Shown here: in pieces, positions 24,233-32,854 of the stretch
Position numbering within the stretch: position 1 is the first letter of the stretch
How the letters are laid out: every line of letters starts with the position of its first letter
DNA from: Hymenobacter aquaticus
GTDB taxonomy: Bacteria; Bacteroidota; Bacteroidia; Cytophagales; Hymenobacteraceae
NCBI RefSeq assembly: GCF_004765605.1
Contig: NZ_SRLC01000001.1
Coordinates: 1,860,001-1,924,000, forward strand
Reading direction: 5' to 3'
DNA: 64,000 nt
The notes under the pieces: model-generated
The model's database searches: none
What the model was told of the DNA's origin: nothing
Seen by the model: only the letters and a program-made list of their open reading frames with translations
Translations under genes and position numbers: made by a program

Positions 24233-25516
24233 ATGAAACTGAATCTGCGCTTTCTCTACCTGCTGCCCCTGCTGGCCATCCTGCTCACCGACCGGGCGTT
24301 GGGCGAGTTTGTGTTCGGCACCGACGAAGTGCGGCCGGCCGAGCTGCTGTTCGTGTATGCGCTGGCCGGCGGCTCGGTTCTGCTGGGGCTGCTTTACTAC
24401 CGGCGGTTGGAGCCCCTGGTGCGCTGGTGGTTGCTGGCGGTGCTGGCCTGCATCGGGGCGCTGTGCCTGGAGTCGTACGGGGGCTGGGGCGTGTGGGCCA
24501 AGTACCCGCACGTGTTCAGCAAGTTCAGCGTGTTGCTGCCGCTTTTTGGCCTGTATGCCTACTACCGGCGCTACCCCGCGCCCTCCTACCGGCAGCTGGT
24601 GGCGGTGCTGTTTCCGGCCCTGCTGCTGAGCTTGGTCGTGTTTCACCGGGATGCGCTGAGTCTGGGCTCCTTTCTGGAAACCGAGCGGGGCTTTGGCGTG
24701 AACTCGGCGTATCTGCTGCTGCTCGTGGCCCTGCTGTGTTTGAATTGGTACCTGACCCGGGGCGAAATGCTCAGCGGCCTGAGCTTTCTGCTGGCCTTGG
24801 CCCTGATTGTGTTTCTGCAGCACCGCACGGTCTGGATCTGCTCGGCCCTGGCCATTGCCCTGAACCTGGGGCTGCTGGCCCTGCGCGTGCCCCAGGCCCA
24901 CAACATGGGCCGCCGCCTCACGGTGCTGGGCACGCTGGCGCTGGTGGTAGGGCTCGGCAGCGGGTTGGCCGTCATTCTGGATAATCCCGACGTGGTCAAC
25001 AAGTTTGCCGCCAACCTCGACGACCTGATGCACCCCACCACCCAGGGCACCGGCAGCTTCCGCATGCACCAGTACGAGGCCTACATTCCGCTGGTGGATG
25101 AGCGGCCCCTGGCCGGCTGGCGCCTCGAAGGCTTTGAGGTGCCCATTCAGCTCTACGACGAGGCCGGCGACCAGCTCTGGCCCGATTTCACCGGCCACCA
25201 CTTCCACAGCTTCTACCTCGACCGGCTGTTTTACTTCGGCTGGCTGGGGCTGGCCCTGGTCATCGTGGTGCCCGTCGTGGCGCTGCTGAAAGCCTTGCTG
25301 CGGCTCACGCCCATCTCGCCCGAGCTGGCCGCGCTGCTGGCCTTCAGCAGCACCTTTTTCCTGTTCGGGTTTTCCTACGACTGGCCCAGCTACATCTATG
25401 GGCTGCTGGGCCTGGTGCTGGCGGCCATTTCCTACCAGACGGCCCCGGCCCGCACCGCGCCCCCGGCCCCGGTCAGCCAGCCCGAACCAGCACTTTCCCT
25501 GCCCTCTCCCGCCTAA
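24233..25516 (+). CDS. O-antigen polymerase/ligase-like membrane protein (Wzy candidate)
   Basis: A 427-residue protein with about ten hydrophobic segments and a large hydrophilic loop around residues 245-325 (MHPTTQGTGSFRMHQYEAYIPLVDERPLAGWRLEGFE), the pattern of the Wzy/WaaL superfamily. In a locus with Wza, Wzc and Wzx homologues, and with no other candidate, it is most likely the repeat-unit polymerase. A ligase role cannot be excluded from sequence. Confidence 0.75.
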   Translation: MKLNLRFLYLLPLLAILLTDRALGEFVFGTDEVRPAELLFVYALAGGSVLLGLLYYRRLEPLVRWWLLAVLACIGALCLESYGGWGVWAKYPHVFSKFSVLLPLFGLYAYYRRYPAPSYRQLVAVLFPALLLSLVVFHRDALSLGSFLETERGFGVNSAYLLLLVALLCLNWYLTRGEMLSGLSFLLALALIVFLQHRTVWICSALAIALNLGLLALRVPQAHNMGRRLTVLGTLALVVGLGSGLAVILDNPDVVNKFAANLDDLMHPTTQGTGSFRMHQYEAYIPLVDERPLAGWRLEGFEVPIQLYDEAGDQLWPDFTGHHFHSFYLDRLFYFGWLGLALVIVVPVVALLKALLRLTPISPELAALLAFSSTFFLFGFSYDWPSYIYGLLGLVLAAISYQTAPARTAPPAPVSQPEPALSLPSPA

Positions 25517-25560
25517 GTCTACCGGTCTCTTATCCGCTTTCCTCTCAAGCTTCCTGTGCT

Positions 25561-26715
25561 ATGAAAGTCCTCTGGCTCGCCGCGTTTCCCTCGCCCCACG
25601 AAACCCACCCCTCCACCGTTCCCTGGATTATGACCCTGGCCGATCTGGTGGCCAAGCATCCGGAAGTCGAGCTGACGATTCTCAACTTCGCCGGCGACCT
25701 GAAAAAGCCCATCAACGAGTTCGACAGCAACGGCATCCACTTTATCTATTTGCGCGTGCCGGGCTGGCGCCCCGATATTCTGTCGCTCTACCAGTGGCGC
25801 ATCGCCATCATGGCCAAGTACATGCGCGAGCATTACCACGAGTACGACCTGATTCACGTGCACGGCTCGGAGCTGCAGTACCAGGTGGCCACGGCCGGCC
25901 TCGACATTCCGCAGGTGCTCTCAGTGCAGGGCCTCGTGTCGGAATACGCCAAGGTGGTGCCCAACCCGGTGTCGAAGCTGAAGTTTCTGTGGACGCTGGC
26001 CGGCTACTACGAGTGCAAGTACATGCCCCAGATGCCCCATTTCTCCTGCCGCACGCACTGGGATAAGTCGCACGTGGCCCGCCTGAACCCGCGCGGCACC
26101 ATTCACCACAACTGGGAAATGCTGCGGCCCGAGTTTTTTGCCGCACCCGCCCCGGCCGCGCCCAACGGCCGCCCGCAGGTGCTGTTTCTCGGCGGCCAGC
26201 AGATCATGAAAGGCTTCCGCGAAACCCTGGCCGCCTTCGACCTGGCCCGCCAGCAGCAGCCCGACCTGAAGCTGGCCTTCGCCGGCCGCGTCACGGCCGC
26301 CGACGTGCAGAAAGCGGTGCAGCAGGCCGGCTTGCGGCACATTCGGCCCCAGGACGTGGAGTGCCACGGCTTTTTGTCGTCGGAGGGGCTGGCCCGGCTC
26401 TGCCACGAGTCGCTGTGCCTGCTCCACCCCTCCTACATCGACAACAGTCCCAATACCATCTGCGAGGCCCAGGTGGCGGGCCTGCCCGTCATTGCTTCCA
26501 ACGTGGGCGGCGTCAGCTCCCTGATTGACACCGAGCAGACCGGGATTCTCACCGACCTGAACCCGCGCAACCTGGCCACCGAGGTGCTGCGCCTCCACGA
26601 CGACCCGGCCCTGCGCCAGCGCCTGGCCCAACAGGCCCAGACCGTGGCCCAGGAGCGCCACGACCCGCAGGCCATCCTGCAGAAAACCATCGACATCTAC
26701 CGCGCCATTCTGTAA
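25561..26715 (+). CDS. Glycosyltransferase family 4
   Basis: A 384-residue GT-B enzyme. The N-terminal domain begins KVLWLAAFPSPHETHPSTVPW. The donor domain carries VLFLGGQQIMKGFRETLAAF and HPSYIDNSPNTICEAQVAGLPVIASNVGG, a typical GT4 nucleotide-sugar binding segment. It is cytoplasmic or membrane-associated. It is 44 bases after the Wzy-like gene and 11 before the next transferase, in the same run. Confidence 0.88.
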   Translation: MKVLWLAAFPSPHETHPSTVPWIMTLADLVAKHPEVELTILNFAGDLKKPINEFDSNGIHFIYLRVPGWRPDILSLYQWRIAIMAKYMREHYHEYDLIHVHGSELQYQVATAGLDIPQVLSVQGLVSEYAKVVPNPVSKLKFLWTLAGYYECKYMPQMPHFSCRTHWDKSHVARLNPRGTIHHNWEMLRPEFFAAPAPAAPNGRPQVLFLGGQQIMKGFRETLAAFDLARQQQPDLKLAFAGRVTAADVQKAVQQAGLRHIRPQDVECHGFLSSEGLARLCHESLCLLHPSYIDNSPNTICEAQVAGLPVIASNVGGVSSLIDTEQTGILTDLNPRNLATEVLRLHDDPALRQRLAQQAQTVAQERHDPQAILQKTIDIYRAIL

Positions 26716-26726
26716 GGACGCCACCC

Positions 26727-27758
26727 ATGCCAGACCTTGACGCCTTTGCCGCCCCGGCCACGCCCGCCGTGCTGTTGCTGCTCTTCAACCGAGCCGAAAC
26801 CACCCGGGAGGTGTTTGCCGCCATCCGCCGGGCCCGCCCGGCCCGCCTCTACCTGGCCGCCGACGGCCCCCGCCCCGGCCACCCCACCGATGCCGCCACC
26901 TGCGCCGCCGCCCGGGCCGAAGTCGCCCGCGTCGACTGGCCCTGCGAGGTGCATACGCTGTTTCAGACCCGCAACCTGAACTGCGGCGTGGGGCCGGCTA
27001 CGGCCATCACCTGGTTTTTCAGCCAGGAAGAAGAGGGCATTATCCTGGAGGATGACTGCGTGCCCAGCCCCGACTTCTTCCGCTTCTGCGCCGAGCTGCT
27101 GACCCGCTACCGCCACGAGGCCCGCGTGCTGCACATCGGCGGCAACAACTTCGGTAGCGAAGCCCGCCAGCCCCTGGCCCCCGGCGCTGAGTCGTACTAC
27201 TTCTCGGGGCAGGTAAACAGCTGGGGCTGGGCCACGTGGCGGCGCGCCTGGCGGCTCTACGACTTCGACATGGCCCGTTTCGATGCGCTGGGACCCCAGG
27301 GCCGGCTGCGTCCCCACTACAGCAGCTGGCTGGAGGAGCGCTACTGGCGGCGGCAGTTTGCGGCCGTGCGCGGGGCCGCCATCCCACCCGACGTGTGGGA
27401 CTACCAGTGGCACTTCACCGTAGCGGCCCACGACGGCCTGGCCATCATGCCGGCCGTCAACCTGGTTGGCAACATTGGCTTTGGGCAGCACGCCACCCAC
27501 ACCCACGATGCCGCCGACGACTTCGCCGCCGTGGCCACCGGTGTGCTGCCGACTCCGCTCTGCCACCCGGCCGCCGTGCGCCGCCACTGGCCGCGCGACC
27601 GGCAGCGGTTCCGCGAGTTTCTGACCGGCCGCCTGCTGGCCAAAATCCGGCGGCTGGTGCGGTGGAACTCGGCCGGGTCGACGCCGCCGCCAGCCGTGCC
27701 GGCCCGGCCCCAGCCCCTGGCCCCGGTCCGGCCGGCGCCGGCCGAGTCGCTGGTGTAG
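26727..27758 (+). CDS. GT-A nucleotide-sugar transferase (GNT-I-like)
   Basis: A 343-residue transferase with a GT-A fold: PAVLLLLFNRAETTREVFAAIRRARP at the N-terminus, and the metal-binding acidic motif in GIILEDDCVPSPDFFRF. It resembles bacterial 'nucleotide-diphospho-sugar transferase' proteins distantly related to N-acetylglucosaminyltransferase I. The C-terminal 35 residues are Pro/Ala-rich and probably disordered. The donor sugar is unknown. Confidence 0.75.
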   Translation: MPDLDAFAAPATPAVLLLLFNRAETTREVFAAIRRARPARLYLAADGPRPGHPTDAATCAAARAEVARVDWPCEVHTLFQTRNLNCGVGPATAITWFFSQEEEGIILEDDCVPSPDFFRFCAELLTRYRHEARVLHIGGNNFGSEARQPLAPGAESYYFSGQVNSWGWATWRRAWRLYDFDMARFDALGPQGRLRPHYSSWLEERYWRRQFAAVRGAAIPPDVWDYQWHFTVAAHDGLAIMPAVNLVGNIGFGQHATHTHDAADDFAAVATGVLPTPLCHPAAVRRHWPRDRQRFREFLTGRLLAKIRRLVRWNSAGSTPPPAVPARPQPLAPVRPAPAESLV

Positions 27759-27803
27759 CCGACCATTTTCCTGTCTATTCAGCACCCTAACTTCTGCGTT
27801 CCG

Positions 27804-28643
27804 ATGCTCTACATTGTTATTCCCGTTTTCAACCGCCTGAAATACACCCGTGAGTGCCTGCAGTCGTTGCGCCGGCAAACCCGCACCGACTTCCGCGTGG
27901 TCGTGGTCGATGATGGCTCGACCGACGGCACCGACCGGATGCTGGCCGACGAGTTTCCCGAAGTAGTGGTGGTGAAAGGCAACGGCAACCTGTTCTGGAC
28001 GGCCGGCGTGAATGCCGGCATCCGCCGGGCCCTGGCCCTGGGCGCCTCCCGCATCATGACCATGAACAACGACGTGCTGGTGCTGCCCGATTTCGTGGAG
28101 CGCATGCTGTTCTGGGCCGAAAAGCACCCGAACGCCGTGCTGGGCTCCCTGGAGCTGGACGTGGCCACGGGCCAGCCCGTGTACGGCGGCGAGCGGCTCG
28201 ACTGGCGCACCAACACCCGCCACGACCTGCTGGCCGAGCTCGACGCGGCCGACCACCACGGCCTGCACCCAGTAACCTACCTGCCCGGCCGGGGCCTGCT
28301 GATTCCGCTGGCGGTAATCGAGAAAATCGGGCTGTTTGATGAGAAACGCCTGCCTCATTACCTGGCCGACTTCGACTACACCAGCGTGGCCCGTCTGCAC
28401 GGCTTTCCGGTGTACTGCAACTACGACGCGCGCCTGAGCACCTACCCCGAGGAAAGCGGGCAGGAGCAAACCCGCCGCCGCCGCAGCGTCAGGGGCTATT
28501 TCCAGCATTTGTTCGGCATCCGGGGCGGGGGCAACCTGCGCAACTTCACCCACTTCACCTTCAAGAACTGTCCGCCCCGCTACCTGCCCTACTACCTGCT
28601 CAACGGCTACGCCCGGCGGCTGGTGGGCTACTTCCTGCATTAA
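27804..28643 (+). CDS. Glycosyltransferase family 2
   Basis: A 279-residue GT-A enzyme. LYIVIPVFNRLKYTRECLQSLRRQT and VVVDDGSTDGTD form the nucleotide-binding face; MTMNNDVLVLPDF carries the DXD-equivalent acidic motif. The overall pattern resembles rhamnosyltransferase-type GT2 proteins, but the sugar is not determined. The family call is firm. Confidence 0.88.
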   Translation: MLYIVIPVFNRLKYTRECLQSLRRQTRTDFRVVVVDDGSTDGTDRMLADEFPEVVVVKGNGNLFWTAGVNAGIRRALALGASRIMTMNNDVLVLPDFVERMLFWAEKHPNAVLGSLELDVATGQPVYGGERLDWRTNTRHDLLAELDAADHHGLHPVTYLPGRGLLIPLAVIEKIGLFDEKRLPHYLADFDYTSVARLHGFPVYCNYDARLSTYPEESGQEQTRRRRSVRGYFQHLFGIRGGGNLRNFTHFTFKNCPPRYLPYYLLNGYARRLVGYFLH

Positions 28644-28725
28644 TTCCGACCCCTGGCGGCGTATTCTCTCACTCCCAGCGCGCCCTTGCTGGAAACCCGC
28701 TGCGGCGGGCCGGGCCTCTCGTTCT

Positions 28726-29643
28726 ATGGTTATCCTCACGGAAGATTTCAACGGCTTCGGCAACCAGCTCCTGCTGACGTCCCACTTTATTGCTAACACG
28801 GCCGAGTACGACTACGAGCTGCTGATTCCCAGCTTCGGCCCCTCGGCCCCGTACTTTGAAGGCACGGCCACCGCGGATTTCGGCCACCTGCCCGTGCGCC
28901 TGCAGCCCGCCCCCGCCGACCGCCTGAGCCGGCTGCTTTTCCGCGCCTTACAGCTGCGCTGGGGCTACGGGATTCTCAAGCGCCTGCCGTGGCTGCAGCG
29001 CAGTCTGGGCGTGCAGATCCGGGGCGACGAGAACGACACCGACCAGGACCTCAACAACCCCGAGTTTCTGGCCCAGGCTCGGCACGGCCACGTGTTTGTG
29101 CACGGCTGGATGTTCCGCGACAAAAAGCACTTCGCCAAGCATGGCCCCCTGCTGCGCCGCATCTTCCGGCCCGTGGCCCGCTACCAGCGCGCCATTGAGC
29201 AGGTGCTGGCCGCCAACCGGGAGCAGGCCGACGTGCTGGTGGCCGTGCACATCCGCCGCGGCGACTATGCCAACTGGTACGGCGGGGCCTACTTCTACGA
29301 CAACGCCACCTACGCCCGGGCCATGCAGCAGATGCAGGACCGGTTCCCGGCCCACACCCGGGTGCGCTTCCTGCTGTTTTCCAACGAACCCATTGCCGCC
29401 GCCGACTTTGCCGCCTTCGACACCGGCCGCGCCACCGGCCACCCCCTCGAAGACCTCTACGCCATGGCCGGCTGCGACTACATTATCGGGCCGCTGAGCA
29501 CGTATTCGATGTGGGCATCTTTCTACGGCGAAACCCCGCTGTTTCACCTGCACCGCCCCGATCAGCCCATTCCGGAGCTTGACGAGTTCGTGGTGTTCGA
29601 AGACCAGGAAACCACCCAGTGGCAGCCCAGCCTGGTGTCATAG
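28726..29643 (+). CDS. GT11-like alpha-1,2-fucosyltransferase
   Basis: A 305-residue protein with the GT11 signature VAVHIRRGDYANW (HxRRGDY) and the downstream motifs FLLFSNEP and CDYIIGPLSTYSMWASFYGE, both typical of alpha-1,2-fucosyltransferases. The N-terminal GFGNQLL matches the family's G-x-GNQ motif. It would transfer L-fucose from GDP-fucose to a galactose-type acceptor. The GDP-fucose biosynthesis genes gmd and fcl lie 10 kb downstream at 38125-40327, which strongly supports the role. Confidence 0.83.
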   Translation: MVILTEDFNGFGNQLLLTSHFIANTAEYDYELLIPSFGPSAPYFEGTATADFGHLPVRLQPAPADRLSRLLFRALQLRWGYGILKRLPWLQRSLGVQIRGDENDTDQDLNNPEFLAQARHGHVFVHGWMFRDKKHFAKHGPLLRRIFRPVARYQRAIEQVLAANREQADVLVAVHIRRGDYANWYGGAYFYDNATYARAMQQMQDRFPAHTRVRFLLFSNEPIAAADFAAFDTGRATGHPLEDLYAMAGCDYIIGPLSTYSMWASFYGETPLFHLHRPDQPIPELDEFVVFEDQETTQWQPSLVS

Positions 29644-29686
29644 GGTGCTATTGCCAGCTGCCAAGTCATTTTCTTCTCTACCTGCC

Positions 29687-30937
29687 ATGCCCCTCTACCG
29701 GTACAGCTCTTCTTCGCGGCATCGGGTAATTGCCCGCCGGGCGGTACCACGGCAGGCCATCTACAGCTGGCTGTGGCTGGCCCCGCTGGCGGGGCTGGCC
29801 GTGTTTCTGGGCCCCTCCCACACCCTGCTTCCGGCCGAGCCCGGGCCCCTGACCATCCGGCGCGGCGGGGTGTACTCGGGCACGTTCCGCAGCCCCGATT
29901 CGGCCGTGCCCTGCATTACCATCGCCACTACCGAGCCCGTGACGCTGCAAAACTGCGTGCTGGAAGGCGCCGGCAACCTGATTCAGGCCGACCAGGGCTG
30001 GGCCCAGCTCACGGTGCTCAACTGCCGGGGCTACGGCCTGCGGCCGTCCCAGGACCAGGTGCCCCGGGGCAAATTCCTGGTGGCCGGCTCCGCCAAATCG
30101 GTGCGCATCGAGCACAACTACATGGAGCAAACCACCGGCATCAGCATTCACCGCTGGAACGGCGACGGCTCAGCGGCGCAGACGCTGACGGTGCGCTACA
30201 ACCAGGCCAAGAACATCGACGCGCGCTACCGCAACGGCGGGGGCACCTTCGCCGACTTCATCGGCCTGGACAAGGTCAGCAACCTGCAAGGCGTGGACAT
30301 CTCCTGGAACCAGGTCATCAACGAGCCCAACAACTCGCTGGTCGGCGACATCATCGCCTTCTACAACTCCGGCGGCTCGGCGAGCAGCCCCATGCGCGTG
30401 CACGACAACTACGTGCAGGGCGCCTACCCCTACCCGGCCACCGGCTCCGAGTTCACCGGCACGGGCATGATCGTCGACGGCGACCAGACCAACACCCAGG
30501 GCTTCATCGAGGCCTACAACAACCACTTCGTGGCCACCTGCAACTCGGCCATGAACATTGCCGGCGGACACGACATCTACTACCACCACAACCGAATCGT
30601 CATGGCTGGCCTCATGCCCGATGGCGTGACGAAACTGCCCTCCGCCTACACGGGCATTGCTATTTTCAATTACTACAAGCAGGCTAAATTCGTCCGGCTC
30701 CGGGCCGACCACAACACCATTGGCTACGTGCACTGGGGCCGTAACAACCCCTACCCCAACCGGCAGGACGAGGGCGACTACGGCATCCAGATTATCACGA
30801 ACACCCAGCACCTGCCCAACCCCATTACGCCCCAGACCGAACAGGACGAGCACGGCCGCTGGCTGGCTAAAGTGCGGCAGCAGCACCTGACGATTGGTCC
30901 GGCACCAGCCACCCTGGCCAGCCAAGGCAAGCCGTAG
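29687..30937 (+). CDS. Membrane-anchored right-handed beta-helix protein
   Basis: A 416-residue protein with an N-terminal hydrophobic anchor or signal (YSWLWLAPLAGLAVFLGPS, residues 25-43) and a parallel beta-helix body rich in Asn/Gly turns (VRIEHNYMEQTTGI, VSNLQGVDISWNQVINEPNN, FIEAYNNHFVATCNSAMNIAGGHDIYYHHNRIVMAG). It lies last in the polysaccharide export run, so it may bind, modify or cleave the polysaccharide; lyase activity is possible but no catalytic set is certain. Residues 164-307 are encoded by DNA identical to part of the gene at 34961. The start is MPLYRYSS, after which the coding sequence is coherent. Confidence 0.75.
   Translation: MPLYRYSSSSRHRVIARRAVPRQAIYSWLWLAPLAGLAVFLGPSHTLLPAEPGPLTIRRGGVYSGTFRSPDSAVPCITIATTEPVTLQNCVLEGAGNLIQADQGWAQLTVLNCRGYGLRPSQDQVPRGKFLVAGSAKSVRIEHNYMEQTTGISIHRWNGDGSAAQTLTVRYNQAKNIDARYRNGGGTFADFIGLDKVSNLQGVDISWNQVINEPNNSLVGDIIAFYNSGGSASSPMRVHDNYVQGAYPYPATGSEFTGTGMIVDGDQTNTQGFIEAYNNHFVATCNSAMNIAGGHDIYYHHNRIVMAGLMPDGVTKLPSAYTGIAIFNYYKQAKFVRLRADHNTIGYVHWGRNNPYPNRQDEGDYGIQIITNTQHLPNPITPQTEQDEHGRWLAKVRQQHLTIGPAPATLASQGKP
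30178..30606 (+). repeat. 429-bp perfect direct repeat, copy 1
   Basis: Identical base for base to 35449-35877, in the same orientation and 5271 bp apart. The flanking parts of the two beta-helix genes are homologous but visibly diverged, so identity stops sharply at both ends. It begins at GCAGACGCTGACG and ends at CGAATCGTCATGGC. Confidence 0.95.
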
Positions 30938-30944
30938 CATCCAG

Positions 30945-30985
30945 CACAAAAAAGCCCGCCGGAATTACCGGCGGGCTTTTTTGTG
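30945..30985. terminator. Bidirectional terminator
   Basis: CACAAAAAAGCCCGCCGG and CCGGCGGGCTTTTTTGTG form an 18-bp perfect stem around a five-base loop, with T-runs usable from both directions. It ends the ten-gene export run (+) and the FkbM cassette (-). Confidence 0.92.
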
Positions 30986-31014
30986 GGTAGCCAGGTGGCT
31001 GTAGTTCGAAGCTC

Positions 31015-31758
31015 TTAGCGGCCAAAGACGCCATCTACTTGCAGCAGCCGGCCGGTTTCGGGGTGGCTGTGGCCCGGAATCAGGGTCAGGAGCGTGCCGA
31101 AGCCCAGCGTGTGCAGGTAATCCATCATTTCGTGGTAGAGCATCTCCCCGTTGTAGAGCTCAATGAGCGACATTTCCAGCTGAATCAGGGAAACGTGGGG
31201 CAGGAAGCTGCTGGCGCCGGCCAGCACGTACTTCTCGAAGCCCTGCACGTCGATTTTCAGCATGATGGTCCGCTCGTCGTACTTGGTGCCGTACTCGTAC
31301 CAGAAGTCGTTGAGGGTGCGCACCTCGATTTCCTCCTTGCCAACATAGGCCGACTCCGGGGCCGAATCCAGGTGGCTGTCCATCATGGGCAGCAGGGAGC
31401 TGCTGTGCGAGTTCTGCGACAGGTTGATGGTAGTCGTGCCGGGCACCTCCCCGAAGGCGTAGTGGAAGGCGTGCCACTTGGGGTCGGCGCCGGAAGCCTG
31501 GCGTAGCTGCTGGTAAGCGGCCATCTGGGGCTCAAACGAAAGGATTTCACCCTGGTAGCCGTGCTCGCGCAGCTCGTCGCCAAACTGGCCGATGTTGGCG
31601 CCCACGTCGAAAACCAGGTCAATACCGGTGTGGCGCATCAGCTGACCCCGCTGGTCGAGCAGCGTAGTGGCCAGGTGCGGATAACGAACAATATCCACCC
31701 CGACGGACCGGGTCACGGACCGTGCCGTGCGAGCAAAGCTTTTAATGATGGAATCCAT
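31015..31758 (-). CDS. FkbM-family methyltransferase
   Basis: A 247-residue SAM-dependent methyltransferase. The SAM-binding motif I is LVFDVGANIGQFGDELREHG; ILSFEPQMAAYQQL is motif II; MLKIDVQGFEKYVLAGA is the FkbM-typical later motif. Members O-methylate sugars or polyketides, so this one probably methylates a sugar of the surface polysaccharide. The start is the ATG before DSIIKSF; a TTG 30 bases upstream gives a longer frame. It is the third gene of a minus-strand cassette, inverted relative to its surroundings. Confidence 0.82.
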   Translation of the reverse strand: MDSIIKSFARTARSVTRSVGVDIVRYPHLATTLLDQRGQLMRHTGIDLVFDVGANIGQFGDELREHGYQGEILSFEPQMAAYQQLRQASGADPKWHAFHYAFGEVPGTTTINLSQNSHSSSLLPMMDSHLDSAPESAYVGKEEIEVRTLNDFWYEYGTKYDERTIMLKIDVQGFEKYVLAGASSFLPHVSLIQLEMSLIELYNGEMLYHEMMDYLHTLGFGTLLTLIPGHSHPETGRLLQVDGVFGR

Positions 31759-31788
31759 AAAGTCGGCTGAAAAGTGATGAGAGGACAA

Positions 31789-31912
31789 AAAGACGAATGA
31801 GTAGGACTATTTAATAAAATTATATTATTAATAAAAATATTTATATCAAATAATCTCCTCCCTATGCTTCCAAACTTCGGCAGCAGGCGCAAGTCCTGGG
31901 CCCTGCGCGACT
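31789..31912. other. AT-rich spacer inside the inverted cassette
   Basis: The spacer contains a very AT-rich stretch (about 31805-31855, largely A/T) between the FkbM and epimerase genes. It may hold a separate promoter for the FkbM gene, but no clear TTG/TAnnTTTG pair was identified on the minus strand. Confidence 0.35.
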
Positions 31913-32845
31913 TTAGTAGGGATACACTGACTGATAATACTTCACGGTTTCCACGATGCCTTCCGAGAAGTCGGTGAACTTGAAGTGGGGCAGTAATTGC
32001 CGGAACCGGGTGTTATCCATCACCTTTTTGGGGGCGCCATCGGGCTTGGAGGCGTCCCACACCACCTGGCCCTTGTAGTTGAACTTGGTTTGGATCAGGG
32101 CAACCAACTCTTTCACGCTCAGGCCGTCGTTCTGGGCCAGGTTTACGGGCTGGGCCAGGCTTTTGCACCGGTGGTTCTGGAGTACCTCCCAGATCAGGCG
32201 GCCGAAATCCGGGGCGTAGAGCCACTCCCGGATGACTGTGCCCGTGCCCCACACCGGCAGCTCGGCCTGGTTGGTCAGCTCGGCCTTCACGAATTTGGAA
32301 ATCAGCGCGTTCAGGGCGTGGGCCTTGTTGGGGTCCGTCGAGTCGTAGGGGCCGTACATGTTGGGCGTCAGCAGATGAATGCTGCGCACGCCGTACTGCA
32401 TCTGGAAGCACTCGGCCGTGGCCCACAGCAGGCGGCGGCTAGTACCGTAGCTCAGCACCGAGCGGTGCACGTGCCCGTTCCACCACTCGTCTTCCCGAAA
32501 AACGTCGGCCGTGGCCGGGTAGGCGCAGTTGGCAATCGGGTTGATAACCACCGCCTTGGGGCAGGCCTCCGCTATGGCCTCGTACATTCCCAGAATCATA
32601 CGGGCATTGTCGGCTACCACCGTAGCGGCTTTTTCCGTGACGTAGTTGAGGCTGCCCACGTGGGCGGCGCAGTTGATGATAAAATCGGGCCGGTGCTGCC
32701 GCAGAAAGGCGGTCGTGGCGGCCGCGTCGCGCAGGTCGAGACCCAGGCTGAGCGAAGACTCGACGGGCTCGACGTGGTGCTGCCGCAACACCTGCGCTAC
32801 GTTACGACCGGCAAACCCCGTGGCGCCGAATAGAACTACTTTCAT
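31913..32845 (-). CDS. NAD-dependent sugar epimerase/reductase, GDP-fucose synthase-like
   Basis: A 310-residue extended short-chain dehydrogenase. The Rossmann motif GATGFAGRNVAQVL is at residues 8-21, and sugar-binding features such as NMYGPYDS and the C-terminal TKFNYKGQVVWDASKPDGAPKKVMDN resemble GDP-L-fucose synthase (compare SRPDGTMRKVLDVSK of the gene at 39362). In place of the expected catalytic Tyr-x-x-x-Lys it has Tyr-Gly-Thr-Ser-Arg, so the lysine is replaced by arginine. It is probably a second NDP-4-keto-6-deoxysugar epimerase/reductase. It starts nine bases after the aminotransferase gene and is co-transcribed with it. Confidence 0.78.
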   Translation of the reverse strand: MKVVLFGATGFAGRNVAQVLRQHHVEPVESSLSLGLDLRDAAATTAFLRQHRPDFIINCAAHVGSLNYVTEKAATVVADNARMILGMYEAIAEACPKAVVINPIANCAYPATADVFREDEWWNGHVHRSVLSYGTSRRLLWATAECFQMQYGVRSIHLLTPNMYGPYDSTDPNKAHALNALISKFVKAELTNQAELPVWGTGTVIREWLYAPDFGRLIWEVLQNHRCKSLAQPVNLAQNDGLSVKELVALIQTKFNYKGQVVWDASKPDGAPKKVMDNTRFRQLLPHFKFTDFSEGIVETVKYYQSVYPY

Positions 32846-32854
32846 ACAATCGGT

